From Planctomycetota bacterium (GTDB taxonomy: Bacteria > Planctomycetota > Planctomycetia > Pirellulales > Pirellulaceae): a DNA stretch of 64,000 nucleotides. The stretch is from positions 168,156 through 232,155 of the forward strand of contig JABAAE010000012.1 in the NCBI GenBank assembly GCA_014238905.1. The letters run 5' to 3'. The notes under the pieces were generated by a model. The model made no database searches. It saw only the letters and a list, made by a program, of their open reading frames with translations, and had not been told where the DNA came from. Shown here piece after piece: positions 9,544-19,438 of this stretch (positions within the stretch are counted from its first letter, which is position 1; every line of letters begins with the position of its first letter). The position numbers were made by a program, and so were the translations under genes.

Positions 9544-10104
9544 GGTAACGGTCAATTCCAAAGGAAAGCGGGCATTCTAGTCAAAAAGGCTACAACCTTA
9601 TTACGTGGATTCTCCAAAAACCGGTCAATCCGGGGCGATTCCTGAGATTGGCAATCCGGATGTCGCTGCCGTAGAAACGGAATGGCCTGGGAAAATGATA
9701 TCGATAGAACGGGTTGTTTGGGTTGGGGAATTCTTCTCCACCATTCGTTTGTTTTTGGGCCGGGTTGATGAGGCCTTTGGTCATTGTCCTGAGTCATTTT
9801 CGCATGGCCAGAAGGAGATCGATGCAGGACGTGTCCACCTGGCAACTGGGCACCTTGATGAGGCTTGATTTATCAATCGTAAAGCGTTGAACCTATTCGG
9901 ATGGGTTGGCCCGCAGGCGATCGCCCTGCCAGCCCCCTCTCAACAAAAAACGATCGGTAAAAAAACGACTGGCTTGATTGGATGGTGGCGTTAAGCCGGC
10001 TGCTAACTACTCATAACGATCGAAGGATTTTTCTTTATGGAGGATGCCTACAAAAAGTCATGGGCTGGAGGTTATCGCAGGCGGCTGGAATGAACCGCAC
10101 TCGA
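9544..10104. other. Intergenic stretch without supported gene
   Basis: About 560 bp between two minus-strand genes. Short open frames exist on both strands (for example 97 codons on minus, 9552-9845), but they lack start signals and recognisable protein character. I see no RNA gene or repeat. Confidence 0.5.
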
Positions 10105-11544
10105 TCAGCCGGAAATGGCGGGTGAAGACTGTTTATGAAGGAGGTTTTCTACGTCGTTGGCAACAATGACACCGTAATTGATTGTCCCCAACCATCCCGA
10201 CATGATGATGCCACAGCTTCCTGCGTGGTACAGCCCGGAAATCTGTTCCGGCAATGCCCGGCTGACCGCTAGGCCTTCAAATTTGGTTCCAAAGCTGGCA
10301 CCTTCTATATGCTTGGTGTAATGCTCAAAGGTAACCGGCGTGGCAGCCTCGGCATGTTCCACCCGTTTTCTCGCATCTGGAAGATATTTTTCCAGTGCGT
10401 CGAGAGTTGTCTCAATCAGTTCGCTTTTGCTCTCCTTGTACTGTTCTAAACTCATTCCCGTCCAGTCGGAGTAGTTGGCGTTGGTGCTCGAGACGATCAT
10501 CACCCGGTCAAACTTGTTGGGTCGGGTGTCGGGGTAGTAAAACGAAAACGTGCGACTGGTAATATTGCGGCTAAGTAGTAGATCTGTCTGGAATCTTGCG
10601 GCGGTTGAGGAGAAAAGCAAATCACCGGTTTCCCGGTCAACATGGTCCTGTGGGTTGAGTGACATGTAGACTTGAGTGCTTGAATTGTTCAGGCGAACTT
10701 CTTCGGCGTCCCGCACAAACTCCTTGTCAAAATGTTCTTTTCCGATCAGGTCGAAAATCGTTCCTCGCAGGTTAGCGTTGGAAACGACGCAGGACGTTTT
10801 GATTTCTCGACCGTTGGCTGTGACCGAGTGAATTTGCGAATTTTTCACGGTGATTTTTTCGACGTTACTATTGATGCGAATGTCGACACCATTTTTTTTC
10901 ATGATTTTTTCCATGCCTTTGACCAGTTTGTCTGTTCCCCCTTCAAAGGTGAAAACTCCTTTGGACATGAAATTGGAAAAGACGATTCCATAGGTGATCG
11001 CTGGATCTTCCAGCGTCGATCCATTGGCATAGGTAATCGGTTCCATTAACAACCTGACGACATCTTCGCGTCCCGGGAAGTACTTTTCGAACAATTGACC
11101 GGTCGTCATGTCCTGATCATCGTAAAAATTCATCCCTCGAGCAGTGTTGAAAAATTCATCAACCTGATCTGGAGCGATGCCGAAACGGTTCGTCAACAGG
11201 TTGGTAAAGTCCGTTCGATTAAATGAGGTGGTCAAAGAGAACATGGGGTTGTCGAACCGAACCCCTTCCAGCTGAATAATGGAATCTGCGATTTCCTGAG
11301 ACCAGTAGCGCTTGCAGCTCTTAATCATCCCGTGGGGAAAACCGTGCAGGGAAATGTCAAAAATGTTTCCCCCGGGACGTTTGAACCAAGTTGCCATGCC
11401 CCCAAGTTTGTAGTGTTGTTCCAACAGCAAAACCGAGCGGCCTTCGCGTGCGAGGATGTTGGCGGCAGTCAAACCGCCCAGGCCGCTTCCAATCACAACG
11501 ACATCATATTGGTCTTGGGCACCGGAAAGGAAATCTTTTGGCAT
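10105..11544 (-). CDS. FAD-dependent phytoene desaturase/carotenoid isomerase-like oxidoreductase
   Basis: This 479-residue flavoprotein opens with a Rossmann FAD motif (VVVIGSGLGGLTAANILAREG, then LLLEQHYKLGGMA), typical of the CrtI/CrtISO/retinol-saturase superfamily. The C-terminal FAD contact is also present: GLYHAGSCGIIMSGWLGTINYG. Relatives desaturate, isomerise or saturate polyenes such as phytoene, prolycopene or retinol. No other carotenoid gene is near, so the substrate cannot be assigned. I chose the ATG at 11544 (MPKDFLSG), close before the nucleotide-binding motif; an 18-residue upstream extension looks non-native. It is divergent from galT. Confidence 0.82.
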   Translation of the reverse strand: MPKDFLSGAQDQYDVVVIGSGLGGLTAANILAREGRSVLLLEQHYKLGGMATWFKRPGGNIFDISLHGFPHGMIKSCKRYWSQEIADSIIQLEGVRFDNPMFSLTTSFNRTDFTNLLTNRFGIAPDQVDEFFNTARGMNFYDDQDMTTGQLFEKYFPGREDVVRLLMEPITYANGSTLEDPAITYGIVFSNFMSKGVFTFEGGTDKLVKGMEKIMKKNGVDIRINSNVEKITVKNSQIHSVTANGREIKTSCVVSNANLRGTIFDLIGKEHFDKEFVRDAEEVRLNNSSTQVYMSLNPQDHVDRETGDLLFSSTAARFQTDLLLSRNITSRTFSFYYPDTRPNKFDRVMIVSSTNANYSDWTGMSLEQYKESKSELIETTLDALEKYLPDARKRVEHAEAATPVTFEHYTKHIEGASFGTKFEGLAVSRALPEQISGLYHAGSCGIIMSGWLGTINYGVIVANDVENLLHKQSSPAISG

Positions 11545-11910
11545 AGTGTTACAAGCTGGTTTAGGATTCTGATGCCGGAACCGAGGTGGGCCTTGCATCC
11601 TTCGCCCGACGGTCGGTCTGCACCGGCTCTTTATTAGAGATCATCGATCTTAATGCAAAGCCCCGGTTTTTGTCAGAGGATCAAATTGCCCATCCGGATT
11701 AATTATTCGTTTCGAAACGCCGTTGAGCTGCTCTATTCGATTCAGGCCAAGGGGGGTCTCTTGAAAATAGGTAGGAAAAGTTTAATACTTGCAGCATGTG
11801 TGAGCGGCGGGCAGCGGTGGGCTTTGGAGATCAAAGCCGATGGGGTCCGCACCGGTCACCTTGGCGACGATCGGTAAAGGAAACGGCGAGGAATCGCGGC
11901 AGGATAGGGT
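11545..11910. other. Divergent intergenic region
   Basis: About 366 bp separate the oxidoreductase (minus) and galT-like (plus) genes and must hold both promoters. I could not pick a convincing -35/-10 pair. A 74-codon plus-strand frame (11653-11877) is not supported as a gene. Confidence 0.45.
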
Positions 11911-12897
11911 ATGGCTGATTTTCGATGGGATCCGGTGAATGGACAGTGGGTGATTATTGCTCCCAATCGTTCGCAGCGCCCTAACGACTTCCGCAAGTCC
12001 AGGCACCATTTGAATCCCCAGGATTGCCCTTTTTGTTACGGAAATGAATCGCAAACGCCGGTAGAGATCGCGGTCTACCAAGCGGGTGAAAAGGAGGGGC
12101 GATGGCTGACAAGGGTCTTTTCCAACAAGTATCCCGCTGTTCATCAGAATTGTGGTGCCAACCGTGAAATCGGTGTCGGGCCGTATCGCAAAGGTGATTT
12201 TCTCGGGCATCACGAGGTGATTGTGGAATCACCGGACCATAAGACGAGTTATTCACAACTTTCAGATGATGAAATTGATGCTGCCTTTCAGGCTTACCGT
12301 GACCGAATAGCGATGTTTGCCGCGGATTCTACTCTGACGCACGCGATGCTATTCAAAAATTGTCGGGCTGAAGCAGGGGCCTCGGTAGAGCATCTGCACA
12401 GTCAGATTTTGTGTACTTCCATCACGACCGAAAAGGTTCGTCGCCGTGTGGAACGAGCGAGGCAGTATCATGCGACTCATGCCATTGATGTGATCTCAGC
12501 AATTGTGGAATTTGAAATCAGCGACCAAACCCGTGTGATTGATCAAACGGACAATTTTGTTGCTTTTTGTCCGTATTCCAGCCGATTTGGGTATTTGACC
12601 TCCATCGCGCCGACCTTCGGTTCGGTTGGATTCAATGAATTGACAGATAGCCAAGCTTGTGAATTAGGGCATTTCATGAGGAGCTTGGTAATTCGTTTGG
12701 AAACGTGTTTGCCGGATACCGCCTATAACATGTTGTTGCACCTCGCACCGTTTGACATTTCTGCGGACCAGTACTATCAATGGCACATAGAACTTTTTCC
12801 GAGGTTGTCTAACCCGGCCGGTTATGAATGGGGAACAGGTTGCTGGATTAATCCTGTTGCTCCTGAAGAGGCCGCCGAATCTTTGCGAGGGCATTAG
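11911..12897 (+). CDS. galT: Galactose-1-phosphate uridylyltransferase-like enzyme
   Basis: This 328-residue protein of the GalT branch of the HIT superfamily would transfer a nucleotidyl group between a UDP-sugar and a sugar 1-phosphate (Leloir pathway), if orthologous. Visible marks are the N-terminal FRWDPVNGQWVIIAPNRSQRP, a zinc-type CPFC pair (about 38-41), FSNKYPAV, and the active-site region EAGASVEHLHSQI. The usual His-Pro-His is His-Leu-His here; both histidines, including the nucleotidylated one, are kept. A C-terminal WHIELFPRL also fits. Related enzymes include ADP-glucose phosphorylase, and the neighbouring GH57 glucan enzyme makes a glycogen-linked role possible. The symbol is by family only. 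Confidence 0.83.
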   Translation: MADFRWDPVNGQWVIIAPNRSQRPNDFRKSRHHLNPQDCPFCYGNESQTPVEIAVYQAGEKEGRWLTRVFSNKYPAVHQNCGANREIGVGPYRKGDFLGHHEVIVESPDHKTSYSQLSDDEIDAAFQAYRDRIAMFAADSTLTHAMLFKNCRAEAGASVEHLHSQILCTSITTEKVRRRVERARQYHATHAIDVISAIVEFEISDQTRVIDQTDNFVAFCPYSSRFGYLTSIAPTFGSVGFNELTDSQACELGHFMRSLVIRLETCLPDTAYNMLLHLAPFDISADQYYQWHIELFPRLSNPAGYEWGTGCWINPVAPEEAAESLRGH

Positions 12898-13034
12898 CCG
12901 AGCAATGAGTGCAATCCAAACAAGTCTCGCAATCGGTTTGGTTTCTGTGAAGTTTTGAATTTGCCCAGCCGGAATGTTTTAACCATTGCCGTCCGCTTGC
13001 CGATCAGGAACAAGTGGGCAGGGGAGCCGCATTA

Positions 13035-15278
13035 ATGTTTCAGGATGAATTCGTCAGTGAGGTTTCACCCAAGTCGGCTCAAACCATGAATCCGTTTGTA
13101 CGCATCTGTTTTGTTATTCACAACCATCAACCCGTTGGCAACTTTGATTTTGTCATCGAGCAGGCTTATCAAGAAAGTTACCTGCCGTTTTTGGATGTGT
13201 TTGAGAAGTATGAGCATCTTAAGCTTTCGCTGCACACCAGCGGTCCGTTGATGACCTGGTTGGATGAACACCACCGGGATTATGTCGACCGCATTGCCAA
13301 CCTGGTGGATCAGGGCAGGGTGGAGATCATTGGGGGGCCCTTTTATGAGCCTATTCTGACGATGATTCCATCTCGTGACAGAATTGGTCAAATATCGAGT
13401 TATTCCCAATGGTTGGAAAACAGGTTTAACACCCCAGTTAACGGCATGTGGATGCCGGAAAGAGTCTGGGAACAAAGCCTGACATCTGATATTGCCGCAG
13501 CAGACATCAAGTACACGGTCCTGGATGACTATCATTTTTCCAATGCTGGTATGGACAAGGAATCTCTGCATGGGTTTTTTGTAACCGAGGACCAGGGGCG
13601 GTTGCTCACGGTATTTCCCGGCAGTGAAAAATTGCGATACCTGATTCCGTTTCGACCCGCTGCCGAAACGATTGACTATCTGAGGAAAGTATCCGAAGAA
13701 CATCCCGGGGCTACGATCGTATTTGGGGATGACGGCGAAAAATTCGGCACTTGGCCCAATACTCATCAACACGTCTACCAAGATGGTTGGTTGGTTGAAA
13801 TGTTTGATTTGCTGAGTGAACACCGTGATTGGATACAAACCTCTACACTTGGCGATTGTGTCGAATCGCAACCTTCCCAGGGCAAGATATTTCTCCCCGA
13901 TTGCAGCTATCGTGAAATGACCGAGTGGGCGTTGCCGGTCGAAAAACAGTTGCAGTTGGATCAAGTGTTGCACTCTTATGAAAAGGACGAAAAGTTCAAG
14001 TCCGCTAAACAGTTTATTAGCGGCGGTTTTTGGCGGAATTTTAAGGTTCGCTATCCAGAGACCAATGACATGTATGCTCGTATGATGTATGTCAGTTCAC
14101 TTGTTTCGCAGGCTGAGCAGGAAGGGCTTCCAGCGGAGGTTGTTGCATCGGCCAGAGACCATCTTTATCAGGGACAATGCAATTGCGCCTATTGGCATGG
14201 GGCATTCGGAGGGGCTTACTTACCGCATTTGAGAAATGCCATTTTCAAGCATTTGATTTCCGCGGAAAATCTGATCGAAGCGGCCAATGGTCGACCAGAT
14301 CATTGGGTCGAATCAACCGTCGACGATTATAACTTTGACGGCCGCCGGGAAATTCGCTTGGCAAATGATCTAATGTCAGCCTGGATTTCTCCATCGCAGG
14401 GGGGCCAGATTTATGGCTTGGACATCCGAGCCATTGAGCACAACCTTTTGGCAACGATGAGTCGTAGACCAGAAGCGTATCACGAAAAGGTTCGCCGGGG
14501 AGAATCGGACGCCGCTGAGGAAGCTGCCAGTATTCATGACGTGGTTGTATTTAAGCAAAAAGGACTGGACGAAAAACTGCAATATGATGGGGCGGCTCGC
14601 GTCAGCTTGGTCGATCATTTTCATGACAATGACACCGGTTTGGAAGACGTTATCGGCGGTAATTCACTGGAGCGGGGTGATTTTGCTGGAGGGCATTACG
14701 ACGCGGTGGTTCGCCGTAAGGAAGATCGAGTGCAAATCATGATGTCCCGGGACGGGAATGCATGGGGATGCCCGATGAAATTGACCAAGGGAATCAGTCT
14801 CGAATCCGGAAGTGATATCATCGAAATTGCCTACCTGATTGAGGGGTTGCCTCCAGAGTCTCTTTTTCATTTTTCGGTCGAATTCAATTTTGCCGGGCTG
14901 CCATCGGACGCCGAAGGTCGTTTCTTTTATAACGATGAGAATCCAAGCTTGGGTCATTTGGGTGAAAAGCTGGATTTAAAGGAACTTTTCAATTTTCATT
15001 TGACGGATCGGTTTGTCGGTGTTGATCTTGGGTTTGAAATGAATCGTCCAACCCACTTTTGGACCTACCCTATTGAGACGGTCAGCCAGTCAGAAGCCGG
15101 ATTCGAATTGGTTCACCAATCAGTGGTGGTTCAGCCCCACTGGTGGGTGGAGCCCAACGAAGAGGGGAACTGGACGGCGACACTACGTTTGAAATGTCAG
15201 GCGTTGGTTGATGAGTTAATGCACTCTGGTCCCGTCACCGCAGCAGCCATGGATGAAGATAGTGAGATTGGGGTTTAA
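13035..15278 (+). CDS. GH57 4-alpha-glucanotransferase/alpha-amylase
   Basis: This 747-residue GH57 enzyme acts on alpha-1,4-glucans. GH57 motifs in order are HNHQP (about 29-33), GGPFYEPI, WMPERVWE (about 138-145, containing the Glu nucleophile) and FGDDGEKFG (about 229-237, with the acid/base Asp). The C-terminal half matches the DUF1925/DUF1926-type beta-sandwich found in Thermococcus-type 4-alpha-glucanotransferases (SPSQGGQIYGLDIR, ending in WWVEP). No signal peptide is present, so it is cytoplasmic and probably handles glycogen or maltodextrin. I chose ATG at 13035 with AGGGGAG 8 nt upstream; a GTG 7 codons earlier overlaps that site. The preceding gene is GalT-like, about 140 bp away. 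Confidence 0.9.
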   Translation: MFQDEFVSEVSPKSAQTMNPFVRICFVIHNHQPVGNFDFVIEQAYQESYLPFLDVFEKYEHLKLSLHTSGPLMTWLDEHHRDYVDRIANLVDQGRVEIIGGPFYEPILTMIPSRDRIGQISSYSQWLENRFNTPVNGMWMPERVWEQSLTSDIAAADIKYTVLDDYHFSNAGMDKESLHGFFVTEDQGRLLTVFPGSEKLRYLIPFRPAAETIDYLRKVSEEHPGATIVFGDDGEKFGTWPNTHQHVYQDGWLVEMFDLLSEHRDWIQTSTLGDCVESQPSQGKIFLPDCSYREMTEWALPVEKQLQLDQVLHSYEKDEKFKSAKQFISGGFWRNFKVRYPETNDMYARMMYVSSLVSQAEQEGLPAEVVASARDHLYQGQCNCAYWHGAFGGAYLPHLRNAIFKHLISAENLIEAANGRPDHWVESTVDDYNFDGRREIRLANDLMSAWISPSQGGQIYGLDIRAIEHNLLATMSRRPEAYHEKVRRGESDAAEEAASIHDVVVFKQKGLDEKLQYDGAARVSLVDHFHDNDTGLEDVIGGNSLERGDFAGGHYDAVVRRKEDRVQIMMSRDGNAWGCPMKLTKGISLESGSDIIEIAYLIEGLPPESLFHFSVEFNFAGLPSDAEGRFFYNDENPSLGHLGEKLDLKELFNFHLTDRFVGVDLGFEMNRPTHFWTYPIETVSQSEAGFELVHQSVVVQPHWWVEPNEEGNWTATLRLKCQALVDELMHSGPVTAAAMDEDSEIGV

Positions 15279-15434
15279 CATCTCAGGGCAAATCGCTTTG
15301 CTGAGGCATCGTTGGTGGCTACAGGTCAGTGGCCGATAGGTTGGTCGTTCAACACCGCGTGCATTCAAAGGCTGGGCAACTCTGGAAAGTCCGCTGGCAC
15401 TGGGATTAACTAGCGGCGTTTCACCGGCAGACTT

Positions 15435-15514
15435 GGATCTTGTGTGCGTTGGATCTTGTGTGCGGTGGATCTTGTGTGCGGTGGATCTTGTGTGCGGTGG
15501 ATCTTGTGTGCGGT
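15435..15514 (+). repeat. Five tandem copies of a 16-bp unit
   Basis: The unit GGATCTTGTGTGCGGT repeats head to tail five times. The first copy has one mismatch and the rest are identical. It lies in the 435-bp gap between the GH57 and methyltransferase genes, which otherwise shows no gene. Its unit is unrelated to the other tandem repeats in the window. Confidence 0.95.
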
Positions 15515-15714
15515 GAGCGTGAGATGCGGTGGTTGGTCCCAAATCAACGTCCTGCGGCGACATCCAAGGCCGATTCTTTGAAAAAAGGACCTGAGTTGCC
15601 GGAGGTCAGGCTAGGACTGTTGAAAAAAATAGAGAATCGAATTTAATGGGGCATCGGACGCTCGCTTGGCAAGTGTCCCCGGGTGAAATGATTTCCGATC
15701 GATAATGGAGTAGG

Positions 15715-16347
15715 GTGGCGCTTACCGAAGTTCAGGTTTCGTTTGAAGAGGTGACTCTTCCCAGTGAAGTCGAGGATTTTATCGTCGATGCGGATAAACG
15801 CGTCGCCAAATTTCTCGTAGGCAAGCCCTTTGCAGAAAAGGGATATGTAGCATGCAATCACCGTACGATTGCCAAGGCACTGATTGCTATTCAACGTCAA
15901 GGGCTCTCTGCTGGAGCAACCTTCTGTGAATGGGGCAGTGGTTTTGGAGGTGTTGCGTCCATTGCCGCGATGCTAGGTTTTGAGTCGTATGGCATCGAAA
16001 TCAACCCCGAGCTCCTGCAAGGCTCGATTGAGCTGGCCGATGACTACGGTATCGAGGTTGAATTTGTCGATGGGAGTTTCATTCCAGATGGCGCCGATGA
16101 CCTGGTTGATCAAGCCTATATGGAGAACGAGGGCGATGTGACTCTGGAAACCCATTTCGCTGAAGCCTATCAGGATCTGGAATTGGAAGTCAGCGATTTT
16201 GACATCATTTTTGTTTTTCCGTGGCCCAATGATGCCCCCCTGATTGCTAATCTATTCGATAGGTATGCATCCTCGGGTGGGCTCTTGTTGACGTTCAACG
16301 ATTTCTCGGGCTTGAAAATTGATCGAAAATCGTTTGCCGGATCCTGA
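15715..16347 (+). CDS. Class I SAM-dependent methyltransferase-like protein
   Basis: This 210-residue protein has a Rossmann methyltransferase core: motif I FCEWGSGFGGVASIAAMLG followed by YGIEINPELLQGSIELAD (the acidic residue that binds the SAM ribose). A later strand, DIIFVFPWPNDAPL, occupies the motif IV position. The substrate is unknown. The start is GTG at 15715, because an upstream ATG runs straight into TAG. A GGAG precedes it closely. It is convergent with purF. Compared with full methyltransferases it lacks an obvious C-terminal substrate domain. Confidence 0.7.
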   Translation: MALTEVQVSFEEVTLPSEVEDFIVDADKRVAKFLVGKPFAEKGYVACNHRTIAKALIAIQRQGLSAGATFCEWGSGFGGVASIAAMLGFESYGIEINPELLQGSIELADDYGIEVEFVDGSFIPDGADDLVDQAYMENEGDVTLETHFAEAYQDLELEVSDFDIIFVFPWPNDAPLIANLFDRYASSGGLLLTFNDFSGLKIDRKSFAGS

Positions 16348-16461
16348 GCAGGTCGGGGCCCCGAGCGTTGGGCATCACGGATTAACTTGGGAATGGGGAT
16401 TTCCCTTTTCTCTTCAGGGCAATAGTCGGCAAAAAAAAGTTGATAAGAAATTCCGAAGACA

Positions 16462-18099
16462 TCAGCGAATGATTTCCGCTGCAGCGGTCTTGGATTCAAA
16501 AATCCTGCCGCCGTTGGATGCTTCAGATTGGGCCGCCTCAACGGCAATCTGATAGAGCTGCTGCCCACATTCTGTTGGATAAGTCGACGTTATGCACCCT
16601 TGGCAAAGATCATCAGACGGCAAATTGATTGCCCTGGCGATTGACTCTATCGGTAGGTAGCGTAGCGAATCACAACCGAGTTCCTTCGCCATGGCGACCT
16701 GAGCTTCGTCGCTGAGTCGGCCATTGGTATCGATGTACTTCGGTGCAAAAAGCTCGCCAATCGTCGAAAAGTCAATGCCGTAAAAACAGGGGGACATAAT
16801 AGGTGGGCAGGCAACTCGGACATGGATTTCCTTTGCCAGTCCTTCTTCATAGATGCGATGGAGCAATACACGCATCGTCGTCGAACGAACAATCGAATCC
16901 TCCACGAGAATGACCCGTTTGTCCTTCATGACCTCACGCAATGGCGTGTACTTGGTCTCGGCTATACGAACCCTGTCCCGACCGGTGGCAATAAACGTTC
17001 GGCCGCTGTACCGATTTCGAATCAGCCCCTCACGGGAAGGGACTCCCAACTCAAACGCCATGGAATCAGCGGCCGCTTTGCTGGTGTCGGGAACCGGAAC
17101 GACGATGGTATCTTCATCAATTTCAAATTCCGGATTCTGCATTTCAATTTTGGCTAATTCCGCGCCGAGTTGAGTTCTCGAAACGTAGACACTTCGTTTG
17201 TCCAGCGTACTGGCAACATTAGCGAAGTAAATCCATTCGAAAAAGCAGTGAGCACGGCGTGGTGAATCGGCAAATTTCTGAACGACGATTTCGCCGTTGG
17301 CGTCTATGTCGACTTTACCGCCGACAATAGACACCGCGTGTCCGGGAGGTAGGTCGTATATCGAAGATCGTTTGAAACCAAGATTCAGCAGGGCAACATT
17401 TTCGCTGGCGGCGGCAAAAAGGGATCCGTCGAAGGCGTAGCACATCGGTTTGATACCCATCGGATCACGGGCGACAATCATGTCACCGACTGCGTTCATG
17501 ATGGCGATTGAATAGGCCCCATCGAATCGCGATGCCAGTTTTCGAACGACATCCAGCAAGCTACTTGTTTCATCGGCGGAAATCGCTCGACCGATCTCAT
17601 GCATGATGATCTCGGTATCGGTATCCCTGGATAGATGATAGTCGCCGCCACTATTGAGAAGTTCTTCTCGCAGCTGGGTGTAATTGGCCAGTTGACCGTT
17701 GAAACCAAATGAAAACCACTTGTGGCGTTGCAAGTGTTCACGTTCAAAAGGTTGGGCGTAGCTCCTTTCGTCCTTCCCACAGGTGGCATACCGGACATGT
17801 CCAATCGCGGCGGTCCCCTCCAGTCCCTTCATCAGGCTTTCACTTTTCCCGGGGTGGGACATGCGAAAGACCTCAGCTACGGTCCCTATTTCCTTGTGGG
17901 TTTTGAGTAACTCTTTGACATCCGGACGAAAACTCGTCATTCCTGCCGCGAGTTGGCCTCGATTCTGGATATCCAGAAGCATGCGAGGCACCAGACGCGA
18001 AACAGTCGAAGCGTTTTCGGTCGGGGAAAGAGGGCTAACATCTGCTTCGGGCAAATGATAGATTGCGGCAACACCGCATTCGTGGAAAATCTCGCTCAT
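16462..18099 (-). CDS. purF: Amidophosphoribosyltransferase
   Basis: This 545-residue enzyme would catalyse the first committed step of purine synthesis, PRPP plus glutamine to phosphoribosylamine. A class II glutamine amidotransferase domain starts at Cys9 (ECGVAAIYHL), implying an 8-residue propeptide, with IGHVRYATCG and FNGQLANYTQLREELL. The phosphoribosyltransferase half has SENVALLN, FEWIYFANVAS, VPVPDTSKAAADS, GLIRNRYSGRTFI and the PRPP loop VEDSIVRSTT; the usual form is DDSIVRGTT, so Asp-Gly became Glu and Ser at two places. Tail cysteines in DDLCQGCITSTYPTECG are PurF-like. It stands alone, convergent to the methyltransferase gene. Confidence 0.88.
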   Translation of the reverse strand: MSEIFHECGVAAIYHLPEADVSPLSPTENASTVSRLVPRMLLDIQNRGQLAAGMTSFRPDVKELLKTHKEIGTVAEVFRMSHPGKSESLMKGLEGTAAIGHVRYATCGKDERSYAQPFEREHLQRHKWFSFGFNGQLANYTQLREELLNSGGDYHLSRDTDTEIIMHEIGRAISADETSSLLDVVRKLASRFDGAYSIAIMNAVGDMIVARDPMGIKPMCYAFDGSLFAAASENVALLNLGFKRSSIYDLPPGHAVSIVGGKVDIDANGEIVVQKFADSPRRAHCFFEWIYFANVASTLDKRSVYVSRTQLGAELAKIEMQNPEFEIDEDTIVVPVPDTSKAAADSMAFELGVPSREGLIRNRYSGRTFIATGRDRVRIAETKYTPLREVMKDKRVILVEDSIVRSTTMRVLLHRIYEEGLAKEIHVRVACPPIMSPCFYGIDFSTIGELFAPKYIDTNGRLSDEAQVAMAKELGCDSLRYLPIESIARAINLPSDDLCQGCITSTYPTECGQQLYQIAVEAAQSEASNGGRIFESKTAAAEIIR

Positions 18100-18295
18100 T
18101 GACGTAGATTATGCTCAGCGTAATCAGGTAACAGGCCGAAGCGAGAATTCTAGATGGACTTGCGGCGTTCAACAAGCGTCCAATCTGTGATTCAGCAAAA
18201 ATTGACAAAAGGAATCATTACTGATTCTCTATTTCCCGCAGTTTCAGTTTTTCAGGATCAATCTATTTTTACCTTCTAAAGTTCAAATTTCTCCC

Positions 18296-19438
18296 ATGCA
18301 ATCTACCAACGAAGAACATCAATGGATATCTGAGCGGACCAAGACGTTTGACAGTAGTGGGATCCGACAAGTCTTTTCTCTGGCGAGTAAGCTTGAAAAA
18401 CCGATCAACCTGTCGATTGGGCAACCGGACTTTGATGTTCCCGATTCCGTTAAACGGACGTTGGTGGAGGCGATCGAAAACGGACAAAATGGTTATGCGT
18501 TGACCCAGGGAGCACCTCCTTTACGGGAGAAATTGCAGTCTCAGATTGACTCCGAATTTGACCACCGAGACCGTGAGGTCTTTGTAAGTAGTGGAACCAG
18601 CGGTGGACTGGTGTTGGCGATGATGGCGATGGTCAATCCAGGGGAGGAGGTAATCTTTCTCGATCCTTTTTTTGTCATGTACGAATCGCTGGTCAAATTG
18701 GTGGGAGGTATTCCGGTTGCGGTTAACTCTTATCCTGATTTTCGGCCCAGCATTGACAAAATCGAAGCGGCGATGACGCCCAGAACAAAAATGCTGGTCG
18801 TCAACAGTCCCGCCAATCCGACGGGGGTTCAGTTCAGCGATCAAGAGATGAGGCAACTTGCGGAATTGGCCAAGGAGAAGGGGGTCGTGTTGCTATCGGA
18901 TGAAATCTATCGTTTGTTTTCCTACGATGAGCCTTTTGTTTCCCCGGCGAGATATAACGACCAAACTGTCGTCATTGATGGTTTCTCCAAAAGTTACGCG
19001 ATGACAGGACTGAGGTTGGGATACGTTCACGGTCCCCATGCCATCATGGAGGCGATGCTCAAGGTCCAGCAGTACACGTTTATCTGTGCTCCCCATCCGG
19101 TTCAGATTGCCGGGGTAACCGCTTTGGATACTGATATTTCACAGCACGTCGACGATTATCGGAAAAAACGTGATTTCATGATGGATCGTTTATCGAAGTA
19201 CTATGAAATTTCCCCTCCCAATGGGGCGTTTTACCTTTTTCCGAAACTACCCGGAATGAACGGTGATGAATTTGTTGCCCGAGCGATTGAGAATAACCTC
19301 CTGGTGATACCTGGTAAGATTTTCAGCCATCAGGATACTCATTTCAGAATTTCTTATGCGGCGTCTGATGATACGCTTGATCAAGGGGTAGAGATTCTAA
19401 AACGAATGGCTCTAAGTGCCTCTAATGCTGGTCGATAG
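18296..19438 (+). CDS. Class I/II PLP-dependent aminotransferase
   Basis: This 380-residue fold-type I aminotransferase is of the aspartate/aromatic kind. Key places visible are INLSIGQPDFDVPDSV, NGYALTQGAPPLREKL, NSPANPTGVQFS (Asn that contacts PLP), LLSDEIYRLFSYD (Asp that pairs with the pyridine nitrogen), the PLP lysine in DGFSKSYAMTGLRLGYVHGP and a C-terminal FRISYAAS with the carboxylate-binding Arg. It transfers amino groups between an amino acid and a 2-oxo acid; specificity cannot be read. The ATG at 18296 lacks a ribosome site. A TTGACA at 18202-18207 is a possible -35 element, but I see no matching -10. Confidence 0.88.
   Translation: MQSTNEEHQWISERTKTFDSSGIRQVFSLASKLEKPINLSIGQPDFDVPDSVKRTLVEAIENGQNGYALTQGAPPLREKLQSQIDSEFDHRDREVFVSSGTSGGLVLAMMAMVNPGEEVIFLDPFFVMYESLVKLVGGIPVAVNSYPDFRPSIDKIEAAMTPRTKMLVVNSPANPTGVQFSDQEMRQLAELAKEKGVVLLSDEIYRLFSYDEPFVSPARYNDQTVVIDGFSKSYAMTGLRLGYVHGPHAIMEAMLKVQQYTFICAPHPVQIAGVTALDTDISQHVDDYRKKRDFMMDRLSKYYEISPPNGAFYLFPKLPGMNGDEFVARAIENNLLVIPGKIFSHQDTHFRISYAASDDTLDQGVEILKRMALSASNAGR

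Noticed and set aside
11653..11877. Plus-strand frame of 74 codons before the galT-like gene
   Set aside because: No ribosome site or recognisable protein; probably part of the divergent promoter region.
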